The position numbers were made by a program, and so were the translations under genes. Shown here piece after piece: positions 8,345 to 16,826 of a DNA stretch of 52,334 nt. Source of the DNA: Firmicutes bacterium UBA5766 (GTDB lineage: Bacteria > Bacillota > Desulfotomaculia > Desulfotomaculales > Nap2-2B); contig DIEU01000025.1 in assembly GCA_002418775.1 (NCBI GenBank), positions 1-52,334 on the forward strand, given 5' to 3'. Below the pieces are notes generated by a model, which had not been told where the DNA came from, searched no databases, and was given only the letters and a program-made list of their open reading frames with translations. The first letter of the stretch is position 1. The number at the start of each line of letters is the position of its first letter.

Positions 8345-9822
8345 CAGATGATTATACAGATTAGTCCTCCGCTTCCTTCATTGACGATTCTTTGTACTGT
8401 ATCCTGCAGTTTAACCTGGGCGTTTTCCGGCATTCGCTGGAGTTTATTTTGGATACCTTCCTTGACCAGTTCGTGCACCGATTTGCCGAATATCTCCGAC
8501 TCCCAGATTTTCTTGGGGTTTTCTTCAAACTCGGAGAGCATATAGCGCACCAGTTCCTCACACTGCCTTTCAGTTCCTATAACCGGGGTTATTTCAGCGG
8601 TTATGTCCGCCCTGATCATATGAACCGAGGGAGCGCTGGCCTTTAATTTGACTCCGAACCGGCTTCCCTGACGGATAAGCTGGGGCTCCTCCAGGGCCAT
8701 GTCCGACAGGCTTGGCAACACCATGCCGTAGCCCATCTCCTGAACTTCGTGCAGCGCACCGGCTACTTTGTCAAACTCTTGTTTGGACACCACAAGTTCC
8801 TTAAGCAGGCGCAGCAAGTCATGCTCACCTTCTACTTTAACTCCTGTTTCTTCGCTCAAAACGCGGTAAAAAAGCTTGGCGGGTGAAGTTATAGTAACAG
8901 CGGCAACGCCTGTACCCATATCCATCCTGTTTAACTTAACCTGTTCGATAAAATCATATCCGGCCAGGTGTTCTACGGCTCCGTTTACGTCACGCAGGCG
9001 CCTTACATCCTGAATAGCGTGATGCACGGAATCCTCAAAACTGCGGCGCAGCCAATGCTGGGGATCAAGCTCTTCTACCCATAGAGGCAGGGAAATATTA
9101 ACCTCATTGACCGGAAATTCCATAAGTATTTTTTCAAGGATGAACAATACATCCTGCTGCGTCATTTGTAAGCAATCAACGGGAATCACCGGCAGGTCAT
9201 ATTTTTTGCTCAGCTCTTCTGAAAGTTCCAATGTTTCAGGAGATTCCGGCTGTACACTGTTTAACAGCACCAGAAAGGGACGGTTGATATCCTTTAGTTC
9301 TGCAATTACCCTTTCTTCCGCATCCACATAATTTTCCCGCGGGATGTCTGTAATATTTCCATCGGTGGTGATCACTATACCGATAGTCGAATGCTCCGAA
9401 ATAACCTTTCGGGTACCAATTTCTGCTGCTTCCTGAAAAGGAATTGGTTCCTCAATCCAGGGAGTCGAAACCATGCGCGGCTCTTCTTCCTCTTCATAGC
9501 CAAGCGCTCCTTCAACACGGTAGCCTACACAGTCAACCATACGTATCTTTACCTGTATTCCCGGAGCTATAGCAATTTCCACAGCCTCATCAGGAACAAA
9601 TTTTGGTTCGGTGGTCATAATCGTCCTGCCGGCGCTGCTTTGAGGCAATTCGTCTTTTGCCCTTTCCCGGTCATATTGATCCTTTATATTAGGAATTACC
9701 AGCAATTCCATAAACCTTTTGACAAAAGTTGATTTGCCGGTGCGCACACCGCCGCTTACGCCCAGGTAAATATCTCCGCCGGTGCGTTCCGCGATATCGC
9801 GAAAAATATCCAGTTTTTCCAT
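8344..9822 (-). CDS. spoIVA: Stage IV sporulation protein A (spore coat basement ATPase)
   Basis: 492 residues, the usual family length. SpoIVA is an ATP-hydrolysing scaffold that polymerises on the forespore surface and anchors the spore coat, and it is also needed for cortex formation. Seen here: Walker A GGVRTGKS (residues 24-31), a TRAFAC-like N-terminal half with MVDCVGYRVEGALGY and TTDGNITDI, a long helical middle and the conserved glycine/isoleucine C-terminus (GSGGLICIII) that binds SpoVM in the family. ATG 9822 follows AAGGAGGGAGG. It is transcribed alone. A sigma-E promoter is expected, but I could not place one with confidence in the AT-rich upstream DNA. It shows that the host makes endospores. 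Confidence 0.97.
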   Translation of the reverse strand: MEKLDIFRDIAERTGGDIYLGVSGGVRTGKSTFVKRFMELLVIPNIKDQYDRERAKDELPQSSAGRTIMTTEPKFVPDEAVEIAIAPGIQVKIRMVDCVGYRVEGALGYEEEEEPRMVSTPWIEEPIPFQEAAEIGTRKVISEHSTIGIVITTDGNITDIPRENYVDAEERVIAELKDINRPFLVLLNSVQPESPETLELSEELSKKYDLPVIPVDCLQMTQQDVLFILEKILMEFPVNEVNISLPLWVEELDPQHWLRRSFEDSVHHAIQDVRRLRDVNGAVEHLAGYDFIEQVKLNRMDMGTGVAAVTITSPAKLFYRVLSEETGVKVEGEHDLLRLLKELVVSKQEFDKVAGALHEVQEMGYGMVLPSLSDMALEEPQLIRQGSRFGVKLKASAPSVHMIRADITAEITPVIGTERQCEELVRYMLSEFEENPKKIWESEIFGKSVHELVKEGIQNKLQRMPENAQVKLQDTVQRIVNEGSGGLICIII

Positions 9823-10397
9823 AACTTTGCCTCCCTCCTTTTTAGGATTTTATATATTTGGTATTCATTGACAATAATATATATATATATAAGTTTCAGG
9901 GAATATAACCAGCAAGGATAAGCTTATGCAAAATTTCTTCTGTATACGAGGGTGTTATGGTATCCTTTCATAAGGATGATAAATTTTTGTAACTGTCCTG
10001 AAAAAAACTTGTATTAGGGAAGTAAACTGCCTACGTGCTTAATAATCGCCTCATGCCGTCGTTGTCACGATTCGCTCAGGCGCTCCGTACCGGCATCGCC
10101 AATGGTTCGCTTCGGACAGGGCCAGACGGTGCTGCAAAGGCGGCAAGTCTGGTGCGAGATACACTGAAGCATTAAATTCCCCATCACAAAGTCTTTTCAA
10201 GGAACCTTGAGTGTGCCGCTGGTTTCGCACCGCGGCCCTGTGGCCGAAGCTTCACCAGGCGCTGCAACGGCGCTTCGCAATATCGCTCACCTGTGAACAA
10301 CGAGCCCTTTAAACCCTCGTGCTTGGTCAAACTTAAGCGCTTATGCGTTCCTATACTGGAAAAGTTATAGACGTTAATTACCGGGGGAGTGTCTTTA
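9823..10397. other. Long non-coding gap with a GC-rich structured block
   Basis: No coding frame is credible here. 9823-10020 is AT-rich and includes an alternating AT tract at about 9878-9891. 10021-10330 is GC-rich (39 of 60 bases in 10081-10140 and 40 of 60 in 10201-10260) and full of short dyads: ATGCCG (10053-10058) with CGGCAT (10091-10096), GCGGCC-CTGT-GGCCG near 10231, GCGC-TGCAACG-GCGC near 10260 and TAAGCGCTTA near 10334. The left edge resembles a segment at 44061-44106. It may be a dispersed intergenic repeat or a structured RNA. Confidence 0.5.
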
Positions 10398-11534
10398 ATG
10401 GCTTTAGGAATTTATATTCATGTTCCTTTTTGTCTTGGAAAGTGTTCATATTGTGATTTTGTATCCTACCGGTGGGTACATGATAAGGTCGACGCTTATC
10501 TGGAGGCTCTGGCAAAAGAAACCAGGATGCGCAGTAAAGAATTATCAGGTAATAATAGGCAGGTGGAAAGCCTGTATATTGGAGGAGGTACTCCAACATG
10601 CTTGAAAAGGGAAGAAATCCTGTTTGTTGTGAAAAATTGCTCATTTCATTTTGATCTTCTTCCCGGCGCCGAAATCAGCCTGGAGGCGAATCCCGGAACA
10701 GTGAGCATGGAAAAACTTGAATTCTTGTATAGTAACGGTATCAACCGGTTAAGTATTGGCGCCCAGGCCTGCCAGGAATGGTTGTTAAAGCTTTTAGGCA
10801 GAAAACATTCGTTTGAAGATGTGCAGGATGCCGTACGATCGGCAAGGAAAGCCGGTTTTAAAAATATCAGCATAGATTTAATCTTTGGTACCCCGGGCCA
10901 GACAACTGGCGATTGGAATGAAAGTCTGCAGCGCGTGATCGAGCTGGCGCCAGAGCATATTTCTGCCTATGGTCTGCATCTGGCTGCTGGCACACCTCTT
11001 AATGAAAGGGTTAGTAAAGGGGAACTAGAAGTCCTGGAAGAGGAGATTTGGCTGGAAATGTATGAAGAGGCAATAGAAGTTCTTGCTGCAGCAGGCTTTG
11101 AGCATTACGAGATCTCAAATTTTGCCCTGCCTGGCCGGCAATGCCGTCATAACCTGCTGTACTGGCGTAATCTGCCTTACCTTGGCCTGGGTCCGGCCGC
11201 TTTTTCTTATCTTAATAACCGCAGGTTTGGCAATGAAAAAAGCCTGGAAAAATATATTCAGAAGATAAATGAAGAAAAGCCGGCCGAGGCAGAGAGTGAA
11301 ACACTCCCGCAGCGAATAAGAATGGCTGAAACGGTTATCTTAGGCTTGCGTCTGTTAAAAGGGATTGACTTAAACGAGTTTGCTTTAAGGTTTGGAAAAA
11401 GACTGGAGGAAGTTTACCCAGGGCAAATAGACAAGTTTGTCAGATTAAAACTTATTGAATATGATGGAAAAAACGTCCGTCTGACCAGGAAAGGATTGGC
11501 GGTTTCCAACCAGGTGTTTGTAGAATTTATTTAG
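10398..11534 (+). CDS. hemW: Radical SAM heme chaperone HemW (HemN-like)
   Basis: 378 residues. The radical SAM cluster motif is CLGKCSYC (C-x3-C-x2-C) at the N-terminus, preceded by YIHVPF, the typical HemW/HemN opening. A SAM-binding glycine motif IGGGTPT and the C-terminal HemN_C domain follow. HemW delivers heme to respiratory enzymes, and older annotations call it oxygen-independent coproporphyrinogen III oxidase. The shorter length and the lack of a HemN N-terminal extension favour HemW. ATG 10398 lies 8 nt after GGGGGAG; a GTG three codons upstream overlaps this site and is not used. It is followed directly by the hrcA operon, as in many Firmicutes. Confidence 0.93.
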   Translation: MALGIYIHVPFCLGKCSYCDFVSYRWVHDKVDAYLEALAKETRMRSKELSGNNRQVESLYIGGGTPTCLKREEILFVVKNCSFHFDLLPGAEISLEANPGTVSMEKLEFLYSNGINRLSIGAQACQEWLLKLLGRKHSFEDVQDAVRSARKAGFKNISIDLIFGTPGQTTGDWNESLQRVIELAPEHISAYGLHLAAGTPLNERVSKGELEVLEEEIWLEMYEEAIEVLAAAGFEHYEISNFALPGRQCRHNLLYWRNLPYLGLGPAAFSYLNNRRFGNEKSLEKYIQKINEEKPAEAESETLPQRIRMAETVILGLRLLKGIDLNEFALRFGKRLEEVYPGQIDKFVRLKLIEYDGKNVRLTRKGLAVSNQVFVEFI

Positions 11535-11567
11535 CAATGACAATTACCGGCGGGGAATTGGTTACAC

Positions 11568-11596
11568 TTGACAATCTCAATGTGAAATGGTATTTT
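11568..11596 (+). promoter_or_regulatory. Sigma-A promoter of the hrcA-dnaK operon
   Basis: A perfect TTGACA (11568-11573), a 17-bp spacer and TATTTT (11591-11596). The expected transcription start (about 11603) lies at the edge of the CIRCE operator. Confidence 0.85.
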
Positions 11597-11604
11597 TAAA
11601 ATGT

Positions 11605-11631
11605 TTAGCACTCAATATGCGGGAGTGCTAA
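11605..11631 (+). promoter_or_regulatory. CIRCE operator (HrcA binding site)
   Basis: TTAGCACTC-N9-GAGTGCTAA, an exact match to the CIRCE consensus, lies between the promoter and the hrcA ribosome binding site. HrcA, helped by a chaperonin in known systems, binds here and shuts off the operon until heat stress. Confidence 0.97.
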
Positions 11632-11648
11632 CAAGAGGAGTGTATTCC

Positions 11649-12716
11649 ATGGGCTTTGAACTTGATACCCGCAAGAAGCGTATCCTTCAGGCCGTAATTA
11701 GAGATTACATCAATACCGCGGAACCTGTGGGTTCAAGGACAATTGCACGAAAATACGGACTGGGTGTCAGTTCTGCAACAATTCGTAATGAAATGGCTGA
11801 TTTGGAGGAAATGGGCTTTCTTGAACAGCCGCATACTTCTGCAGGACGGATACCATCCGAGCGGGGCTACCGCTATTACGTGGACTGCCTTATGCAAAGG
11901 GAAGAGCTTTCTTTTGACGAGGAGGATTTAATACAAAGGGAATACCGCTCTAAAATTGATGATGTGGGCCAGGTAGTTCATGTTACCGGCCAGCTGCTCT
12001 CACAATTGACCAGCTATACGGCTGTTGTTCAAAAACCTAAAATAGGTTTCAGCTCTTTTAAAAATATACAGCTTGTCGGAATGGATAAGGAACGGGCAAT
12101 GCTGGTTGCCGTCATGGATAATGGAATTGTTCAGCACAGGATGATCGATGTGCCAGTCAGTATTACAGGCAACGACCTGGCGGCAATTTCAGCTGTATTG
12201 AATGCAAAACTTTCCGGCTTTACAATGGAAAGCATTAAGAATACTCTGATTAAGGAAATTTACATTGAACTTGCTCACTACAGGAGGACGCTTGATTTGG
12301 TTCTGGATGTGTTAAGATACAGCCTGACTTCAGACAGTGAGGATAAAATATATTTGGGCGGCTTATTTAATATTTTAAATCAGCCGGAGTTTCAAAATGT
12401 AGAAAAGCTGAAAACGCTTTTGGGCCTGTTGGAGCAGGAGGATCTGCTTTCCAATCTGATGGCTGCCAACCCTTCCTCTTCCGGTGTAACCGTCCGTATC
12501 GGCGGTGAGATAAGCTACCGGGGAATGCAGGACTGCAGTATGGTAATGGCAATCTATGGTGTGAAAGGTCAACCCATAGGATCACTTGGTGTGCTGGGGC
12601 CTACCAGGATGGATTATTCCAAGGTAATCAGTGTGGTAGAATATATGACTAAAAAACTTTCCTTTGCCCTGGAGAACCTTTTTAAAGACATTGCCGACAA
12701 GGAGGTTAAGTTTTGA
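11649..12716 (+). CDS. hrcA: Heat-inducible transcription repressor HrcA
   Basis: 355 residues. The N-terminal winged helix (RKKRILQAVIRDYINTAEPVGSRTIARKYGLGVSSATIRNEMADLEEMGFL) is the HrcA DNA-binding domain. The C-terminal GAF-like part ends in IGVLGPTRMDY-type residues (GSLGVLGPTRMDYSKV). The reading frame is open from 11601, but that would start inside the CIRCE element. ATG 11649 follows AGAGGAG and gives the normal N-terminus. It represses its own operon and so controls the downstream chaperonin, grpE, dnaK and dnaJ. The stop codon overlaps the next gene by 4 nt. Confidence 0.96.
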   Translation: MGFELDTRKKRILQAVIRDYINTAEPVGSRTIARKYGLGVSSATIRNEMADLEEMGFLEQPHTSAGRIPSERGYRYYVDCLMQREELSFDEEDLIQREYRSKIDDVGQVVHVTGQLLSQLTSYTAVVQKPKIGFSSFKNIQLVGMDKERAMLVAVMDNGIVQHRMIDVPVSITGNDLAAISAVLNAKLSGFTMESIKNTLIKEIYIELAHYRRTLDLVLDVLRYSLTSDSEDKIYLGGLFNILNQPEFQNVEKLKTLLGLLEQEDLLSNLMAANPSSSGVTVRIGGEISYRGMQDCSMVMAIYGVKGQPIGSLGVLGPTRMDYSKVISVVEYMTKKLSFALENLFKDIADKEVKF

Positions 12717-14278
12717 ACCTTAAACAGCAGGCAAGCGGCGGAGCGGAAGTAGAAGAGCGGATGGCGGCTTTGGTGACCAATTCAAATGCTATTCGTTCGA
12801 TCTCTTCAGCAGTTGAAGGGACTCTGGGTCCAAAGGGACTGGACACTATGTTGGTGGATAAATATGGGGATATAATAATCACCAACGACGGTGTAACCAT
12901 CTTGACTCAGATGGAGGCTAATCATCCTGCGGCCAGGATGTTAATAAATATTGCCCGGGCTCAACAGGAGGAAGTCGGAGACGGGACTACCACAGCGACA
13001 ATCATGGCGGGAGCAATGGTCGGCGCCGGAGTCGAGCAGGTTGCCCGGGGAGTTCCTGTTAACAAGATTATTGAAGGCATGCGTTTGGGTCTGGAAAAAG
13101 GACTTGAATTAATAGCGGAAAAAACCCGTTCCGTGGAGAGCCTTGAGGACCCCTTGATTTACCAGGTTGCGCTGGTCGCAGGAAGGGGCCATCAGGATAT
13201 TGCAGGTCTGGTTGTAGGCGCAGCAAAGCTAATCGGCAGAGAAAAACTGCTTGAGAAGAATTTCAGGTTTTCCGATGCGGTCAGAGCGGATGAAAGAGCC
13301 GATAATACCGTCTTCATGGGAGTGATTATCAATAGGGGAAGAATGAACCGCCAGATGCCGGCGAAGATTGAAAAGACAAAGGTTCTAATCATAGATGACG
13401 CGTTGGAGCCGGAAGAGGTGGATGAAATAGCACGATCCACTGAGTCGGGTGTCAAACAAAATGAGATTTTTAAAACACAGTTCCGGGAAAATATTTATAA
13501 GATAGTAGATATGCATGTGGGGTTGGTCCTGGCTGACCGGGGAATAAGTGAAATTGCTGAAGAAATATTTACCGACACCGGTATAATTGCCGTTGAACGG
13601 GTTGCCGGCAGCGAATTAAGAAAGGCAGCCGAACATACAGGAGCATGGATGATTAAGCGTACGGGCTTAAACAAAGATATTGACCTGCTGAGCCGCTGCC
13701 TTGGCAGCGCAGGCAGCATTTACAATGATGAAAAAAATGAACAGGTCAGGATTTGTAATGGGGAAGGAAATCCCAGCGCAACAGTTGTAGTAAGCGCCGC
13801 GACAAGAGAAGTTGTGGGAGAGCGTGAGCGTATAGCCAGAGACTCTGCAGCGGCAGTGCAGTCAGCAGTCAGGGGCGGTGTGGTCCCCGGCGGAGGCGCT
13901 CTGGAAATATCCCTGGCCAGGGAAATTGATAAAATGCACAGTTGCTTCCGAGGTATGACGGTTTACGGGATAGAGTGCATAATAGATGCCTTGAAACGCC
14001 CCCTGGCCCAGATTGTATCAAATGCGGGTTTTAATTCCCTGGAAAAAGTCGGCGATGTCCTTTCCCTTCAGGAGGAAACCGGCAACGATGCCCTGGCTGT
14101 AGACTGCGACACCGGCCAGGTCTGCGATATGTATCAGTCCGGGGTAGTTGACCCTGTGCTGGTCAAAACTTATGCTTTTAAGGCTGCGGAAGAAGTTGCC
14201 GAAGCAATTTTAAGGATTGATACGATAATTAAGAAAAAGGAAGACAAGCCTGATTCCATAGAAACAGTCAGGTTTTAA
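12713..14278 (+). CDS. Archaeal-like (group III) chaperonin
   Basis: 521 residues. This is not GroEL: the sequence follows the archaeal thermosome/CCT pattern. Seen are LGPKGLDTML (residues 38-47), NDGVTIL (58-64), the nucleotide loop GDGTTT (89-94), a conserved R-D pair at about 376-377 and PGGGALE (392-398). The region around residues 240-262 corresponds to the group II helical protrusion that acts as a built-in lid, so no GroES partner would be needed. Known relatives are the bacterial group III chaperonins first studied in Carboxydothermus, which also sit in a dnaK operon. It starts with TTG overlapping the hrcA TGA, 7 nt after AGGAGG, so it is translationally coupled to the repressor gene. 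Role inferred: ATP-driven protein folding under heat stress. Confidence 0.93.
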   Translation: MNLKQQASGGAEVEERMAALVTNSNAIRSISSAVEGTLGPKGLDTMLVDKYGDIIITNDGVTILTQMEANHPAARMLINIARAQQEEVGDGTTTATIMAGAMVGAGVEQVARGVPVNKIIEGMRLGLEKGLELIAEKTRSVESLEDPLIYQVALVAGRGHQDIAGLVVGAAKLIGREKLLEKNFRFSDAVRADERADNTVFMGVIINRGRMNRQMPAKIEKTKVLIIDDALEPEEVDEIARSTESGVKQNEIFKTQFRENIYKIVDMHVGLVLADRGISEIAEEIFTDTGIIAVERVAGSELRKAAEHTGAWMIKRTGLNKDIDLLSRCLGSAGSIYNDEKNEQVRICNGEGNPSATVVVSAATREVVGERERIARDSAAAVQSAVRGGVVPGGGALEISLAREIDKMHSCFRGMTVYGIECIIDALKRPLAQIVSNAGFNSLEKVGDVLSLQEETGNDALAVDCDTGQVCDMYQSGVVDPVLVKTYAFKAAEEVAEAILRIDTIIKKKEDKPDSIETVRF

Positions 14279-14326
14279 GAAAAAAAGCATGATATAACTG
14301 CGAAAAAATTAAGCGAGGTGAAACTT

Positions 14327-14902
14327 GTGGAAGAAGCAGGAAATAAACATGACAGAGACGATTCGGGAAACACTTCCGGGCAGGATAGCATTGCCTTGGA
14401 GCCGGAGGGAGAAGAGACAATCATTCTTGAAGAAAGTGAAATTGAAACGGTTAGAAAAAATCTCGCTGAACAGACGGCACGCGCAGAAGACTATTTTCAG
14501 CGTTTGGTAAGGCTGCAGGCTGACTTTGAAAATTTTCGCCGACGGACGGCCAGGGAAAAAGAAGAATTTTACAAATACGCTGCTGAACAGCTTGTGGAAT
14601 CATTGTTGCCTATCCTGGACAACTTTGAACTTGCTTTGGCGCATGGACGGGAGACACCCGGTAAACTTTACGAAGGGGTGGAAATAATCTACCGGCAAAT
14701 AGTCGATACTCTTGCAGCCCAGGGGTTGTCGCCAATTCCTTCAGTGGGCGAGATCTTCGATCCTTCAAGACATGAAGCAGTGCTGCAGGAGCAAACCAGT
14801 AATCACCCGGATAATGTTATTTTGGAGGAACTCCGGAAGGGCTACTTATTTAAAGAGAAGCTGTTAAGGCCTTCGATGGTTAAAGTTGCCCGCTCAAAAT
14901 GA
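14327..14902 (+). CDS. grpE: Nucleotide exchange factor GrpE
   Basis: 191 residues. GrpE releases ADP from DnaK. The acidic, low-complexity N-terminus is followed by a long helix and the core YFQRLVRLQADFENFRRRTAREKEE...LLPILDNFELAL, then the beta domain with IYRQIVDTLAAQGLSPI, GEIFDPSRHEAV and LRPSMVKVA. GTG 14327 follows GAGGTG by 6 nt; a GTG three codons upstream overlaps that site. Third gene of the HrcA-controlled operon. Confidence 0.95.
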   Translation: MEEAGNKHDRDDSGNTSGQDSIALEPEGEETIILEESEIETVRKNLAEQTARAEDYFQRLVRLQADFENFRRRTAREKEEFYKYAAEQLVESLLPILDNFELALAHGRETPGKLYEGVEIIYRQIVDTLAAQGLSPIPSVGEIFDPSRHEAVLQEQTSNHPDNVILEELRKGYLFKEKLLRPSMVKVARSK

Positions 14903-14970
14903 TCAGGATTATTAAAACTTAGATTTACAGCTTTTGTAATTCAAACATTCAGGAAGGTGAAATATACATT

Positions 14971-16800
14971 ATGGCAAAGGTAATCGGTATTGACCTCGGA
15001 ACTACAAACTCATGTGTAGCGGTTATGGAAGGAGGCGAGGCGGTCGTTATCCCCAATGCGGAAGGCAGCCGCACCACTCCTTCAGTAGTCGGCTTTTCTA
15101 AAACAGGTGAACGTCTGGTCGGGCAGGTGGCCAAGCGTCAGGCTGTCAGCAACCACGAGCGCACTATAAGCTCCATCAAACGCCAAATGGGTTATGATTA
15201 CAAGGTAAAAATTGATGAAAAGGATTATACTCCACAGGAGATTTCAGCGATGATTCTTCAGAAGATGAAGACTGACGCCAGCGCTTACCTGGGAGAAAAG
15301 GTCGAAAAGGCTGTTATTACTGTTCCTGCGTATTTTACTGACGCCCAGCGCCAGGCTACAAAGGATGCCGGAAGAATAGCCGGGCTGGAAGTTTTGAGGA
15401 TAATTAATGAGCCGACGGCTGCAGCTCTTGCTTATGGCCTTGACAAAGAGGAGGACCAGACCATTCTGGTCTTCGACCTTGGAGGAGGCACCTTTGATGT
15501 TTCCATACTGGATTTAGGCGAAGGTGTTTTTGAAGTTAGAGCGACCAACGGGAATAACCGTCTGGGAGGGGACGACTTCGACCAGCGGGTTATGGATTGG
15601 CTGGTTGCCGAATTTAAAAAAGAAAACGGTATCGATCTCAGCAAGGACAAAATGGCCCTGCAGAGGCTAAAAGAAGCTGCTGAAAAAGCCAAAGTAGAGC
15701 TCAGCACTCTCACAGCAACGAGTATCAGCCTGCCGTTTATCACTGCGGACGCAAGCGGCCCAAGACACCTTGAAATGAATTTGACAAGGGCCAGATTTGA
15801 AGAAATGACGGCGGATTTAATTGAAAAAACGATGGGACCCACGCGGCAGGCGCTCAGTGACGCTGGACTAAAACCGGAAGATATACATAGAATCTTACTG
15901 GTGGGCGGAGCAACCCGGATGCCTGCAGTTCAGGAAAATATTCGCAGATTTTTGGGCAAGGAACCCCATAAAGGGATAAACCCCGATGAATGTGTAGCCA
16001 TAGGAGCAGCTATTCAGGCCGGTGTGCTGGCAGGTGAAGTAAAGGATGTTCTGCTTTTGGACGTAACACCGTTGTCCCTTGGAATTGAGACCCTTGGAGG
16101 GGTGTTTACAAGGCTTATCGAACGGAATACGACCATTCCGACTTCCAAGAGTCAGATTTTTTCAACTGCGGCTGACGGACAGACGACTGTGGAGATACAT
16201 ATCTTACAGGGAGAAAGACAAATGGCCATGGATAACAAGACGCTTGGCCGTTTTCAGTTAACAGGCATTCCCCCTGCTCCGAGAGGAATCCCCCAGATAG
16301 AGGTCAAATTCGATATTGATGTTAATGGCATAGTCCACGTTTCGGCAAAGGATATGGGTACCGGAAAGGCGCAGAGTATAACTGTTACAGGCGGAACATC
16401 CCTTAACAAGGATGAAATTGAAAAAATGGTCAAGGACAGCGAACAATATGCCGAAGCAGACAGGAAACGAAAAGAGGAGGCGGAACTGCGCAACCAGGCA
16501 GACACTCTGATCTACCAGGCTGAAAAGACGATTAAAGATCTTGGTGACAAAGCTGATAAATCCCTGGTCGGACAGGTTGAAAAATCGACGACTGACTTAA
16601 AGGAAGCCCTGGCAAGCGGCGATTTGGAAATAATCAAGAAGCGGATCGAGGAATTGACCAAACCCTTATATGATCTTTCCGCCGCAATGTACCAGCAGCA
16701 AAGTGCGCAGCAAGCTGAAGGGGCTCAAGATAATCAGCCCGGGGAAGAAAAGGTTGTTGATGCCGATTACGAGGTTAAAGATGAGGATAAACAGTCTTAA
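14971..16800 (+). CDS. dnaK: Chaperone protein DnaK (Hsp70)
   Basis: 609 residues, typical of Gram-positive DnaK, which lacks a segment present in the proteobacterial ATPase domain. The N-terminal ATPase domain shows IGIDLGTTNSCVAV, VPAYFTDAQRQATKDAG, IINEPTAAALAYG, VFDLGGGTFDVSIL and ILLVGGATRMPAV. The linker VLLLDVTPLSLGIET leads to the substrate-binding domain, then a helical lid and an acidic tail. It binds unfolded segments in ATP-dependent cycles with DnaJ and GrpE. A GGAAGGTGA site lies 11 nt before the ATG. Confidence 0.98.
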   Translation: MAKVIGIDLGTTNSCVAVMEGGEAVVIPNAEGSRTTPSVVGFSKTGERLVGQVAKRQAVSNHERTISSIKRQMGYDYKVKIDEKDYTPQEISAMILQKMKTDASAYLGEKVEKAVITVPAYFTDAQRQATKDAGRIAGLEVLRIINEPTAAALAYGLDKEEDQTILVFDLGGGTFDVSILDLGEGVFEVRATNGNNRLGGDDFDQRVMDWLVAEFKKENGIDLSKDKMALQRLKEAAEKAKVELSTLTATSISLPFITADASGPRHLEMNLTRARFEEMTADLIEKTMGPTRQALSDAGLKPEDIHRILLVGGATRMPAVQENIRRFLGKEPHKGINPDECVAIGAAIQAGVLAGEVKDVLLLDVTPLSLGIETLGGVFTRLIERNTTIPTSKSQIFSTAADGQTTVEIHILQGERQMAMDNKTLGRFQLTGIPPAPRGIPQIEVKFDIDVNGIVHVSAKDMGTGKAQSITVTGGTSLNKDEIEKMVKDSEQYAEADRKRKEEAELRNQADTLIYQAEKTIKDLGDKADKSLVGQVEKSTTDLKEALASGDLEIIKKRIEELTKPLYDLSAAMYQQQSAQQAEGAQDNQPGEEKVVDADYEVKDEDKQS

Positions 16801-16826
16801 AGAATAAGGAATAGTGGTCATAAATC

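Noticed and set aside
9878..9891. Alternating AT tract as an origin or DNA unwinding element
   Set aside because: No DnaA boxes or dnaA gene are near; it is simply AT-rich promoter DNA upstream of spoIVA.
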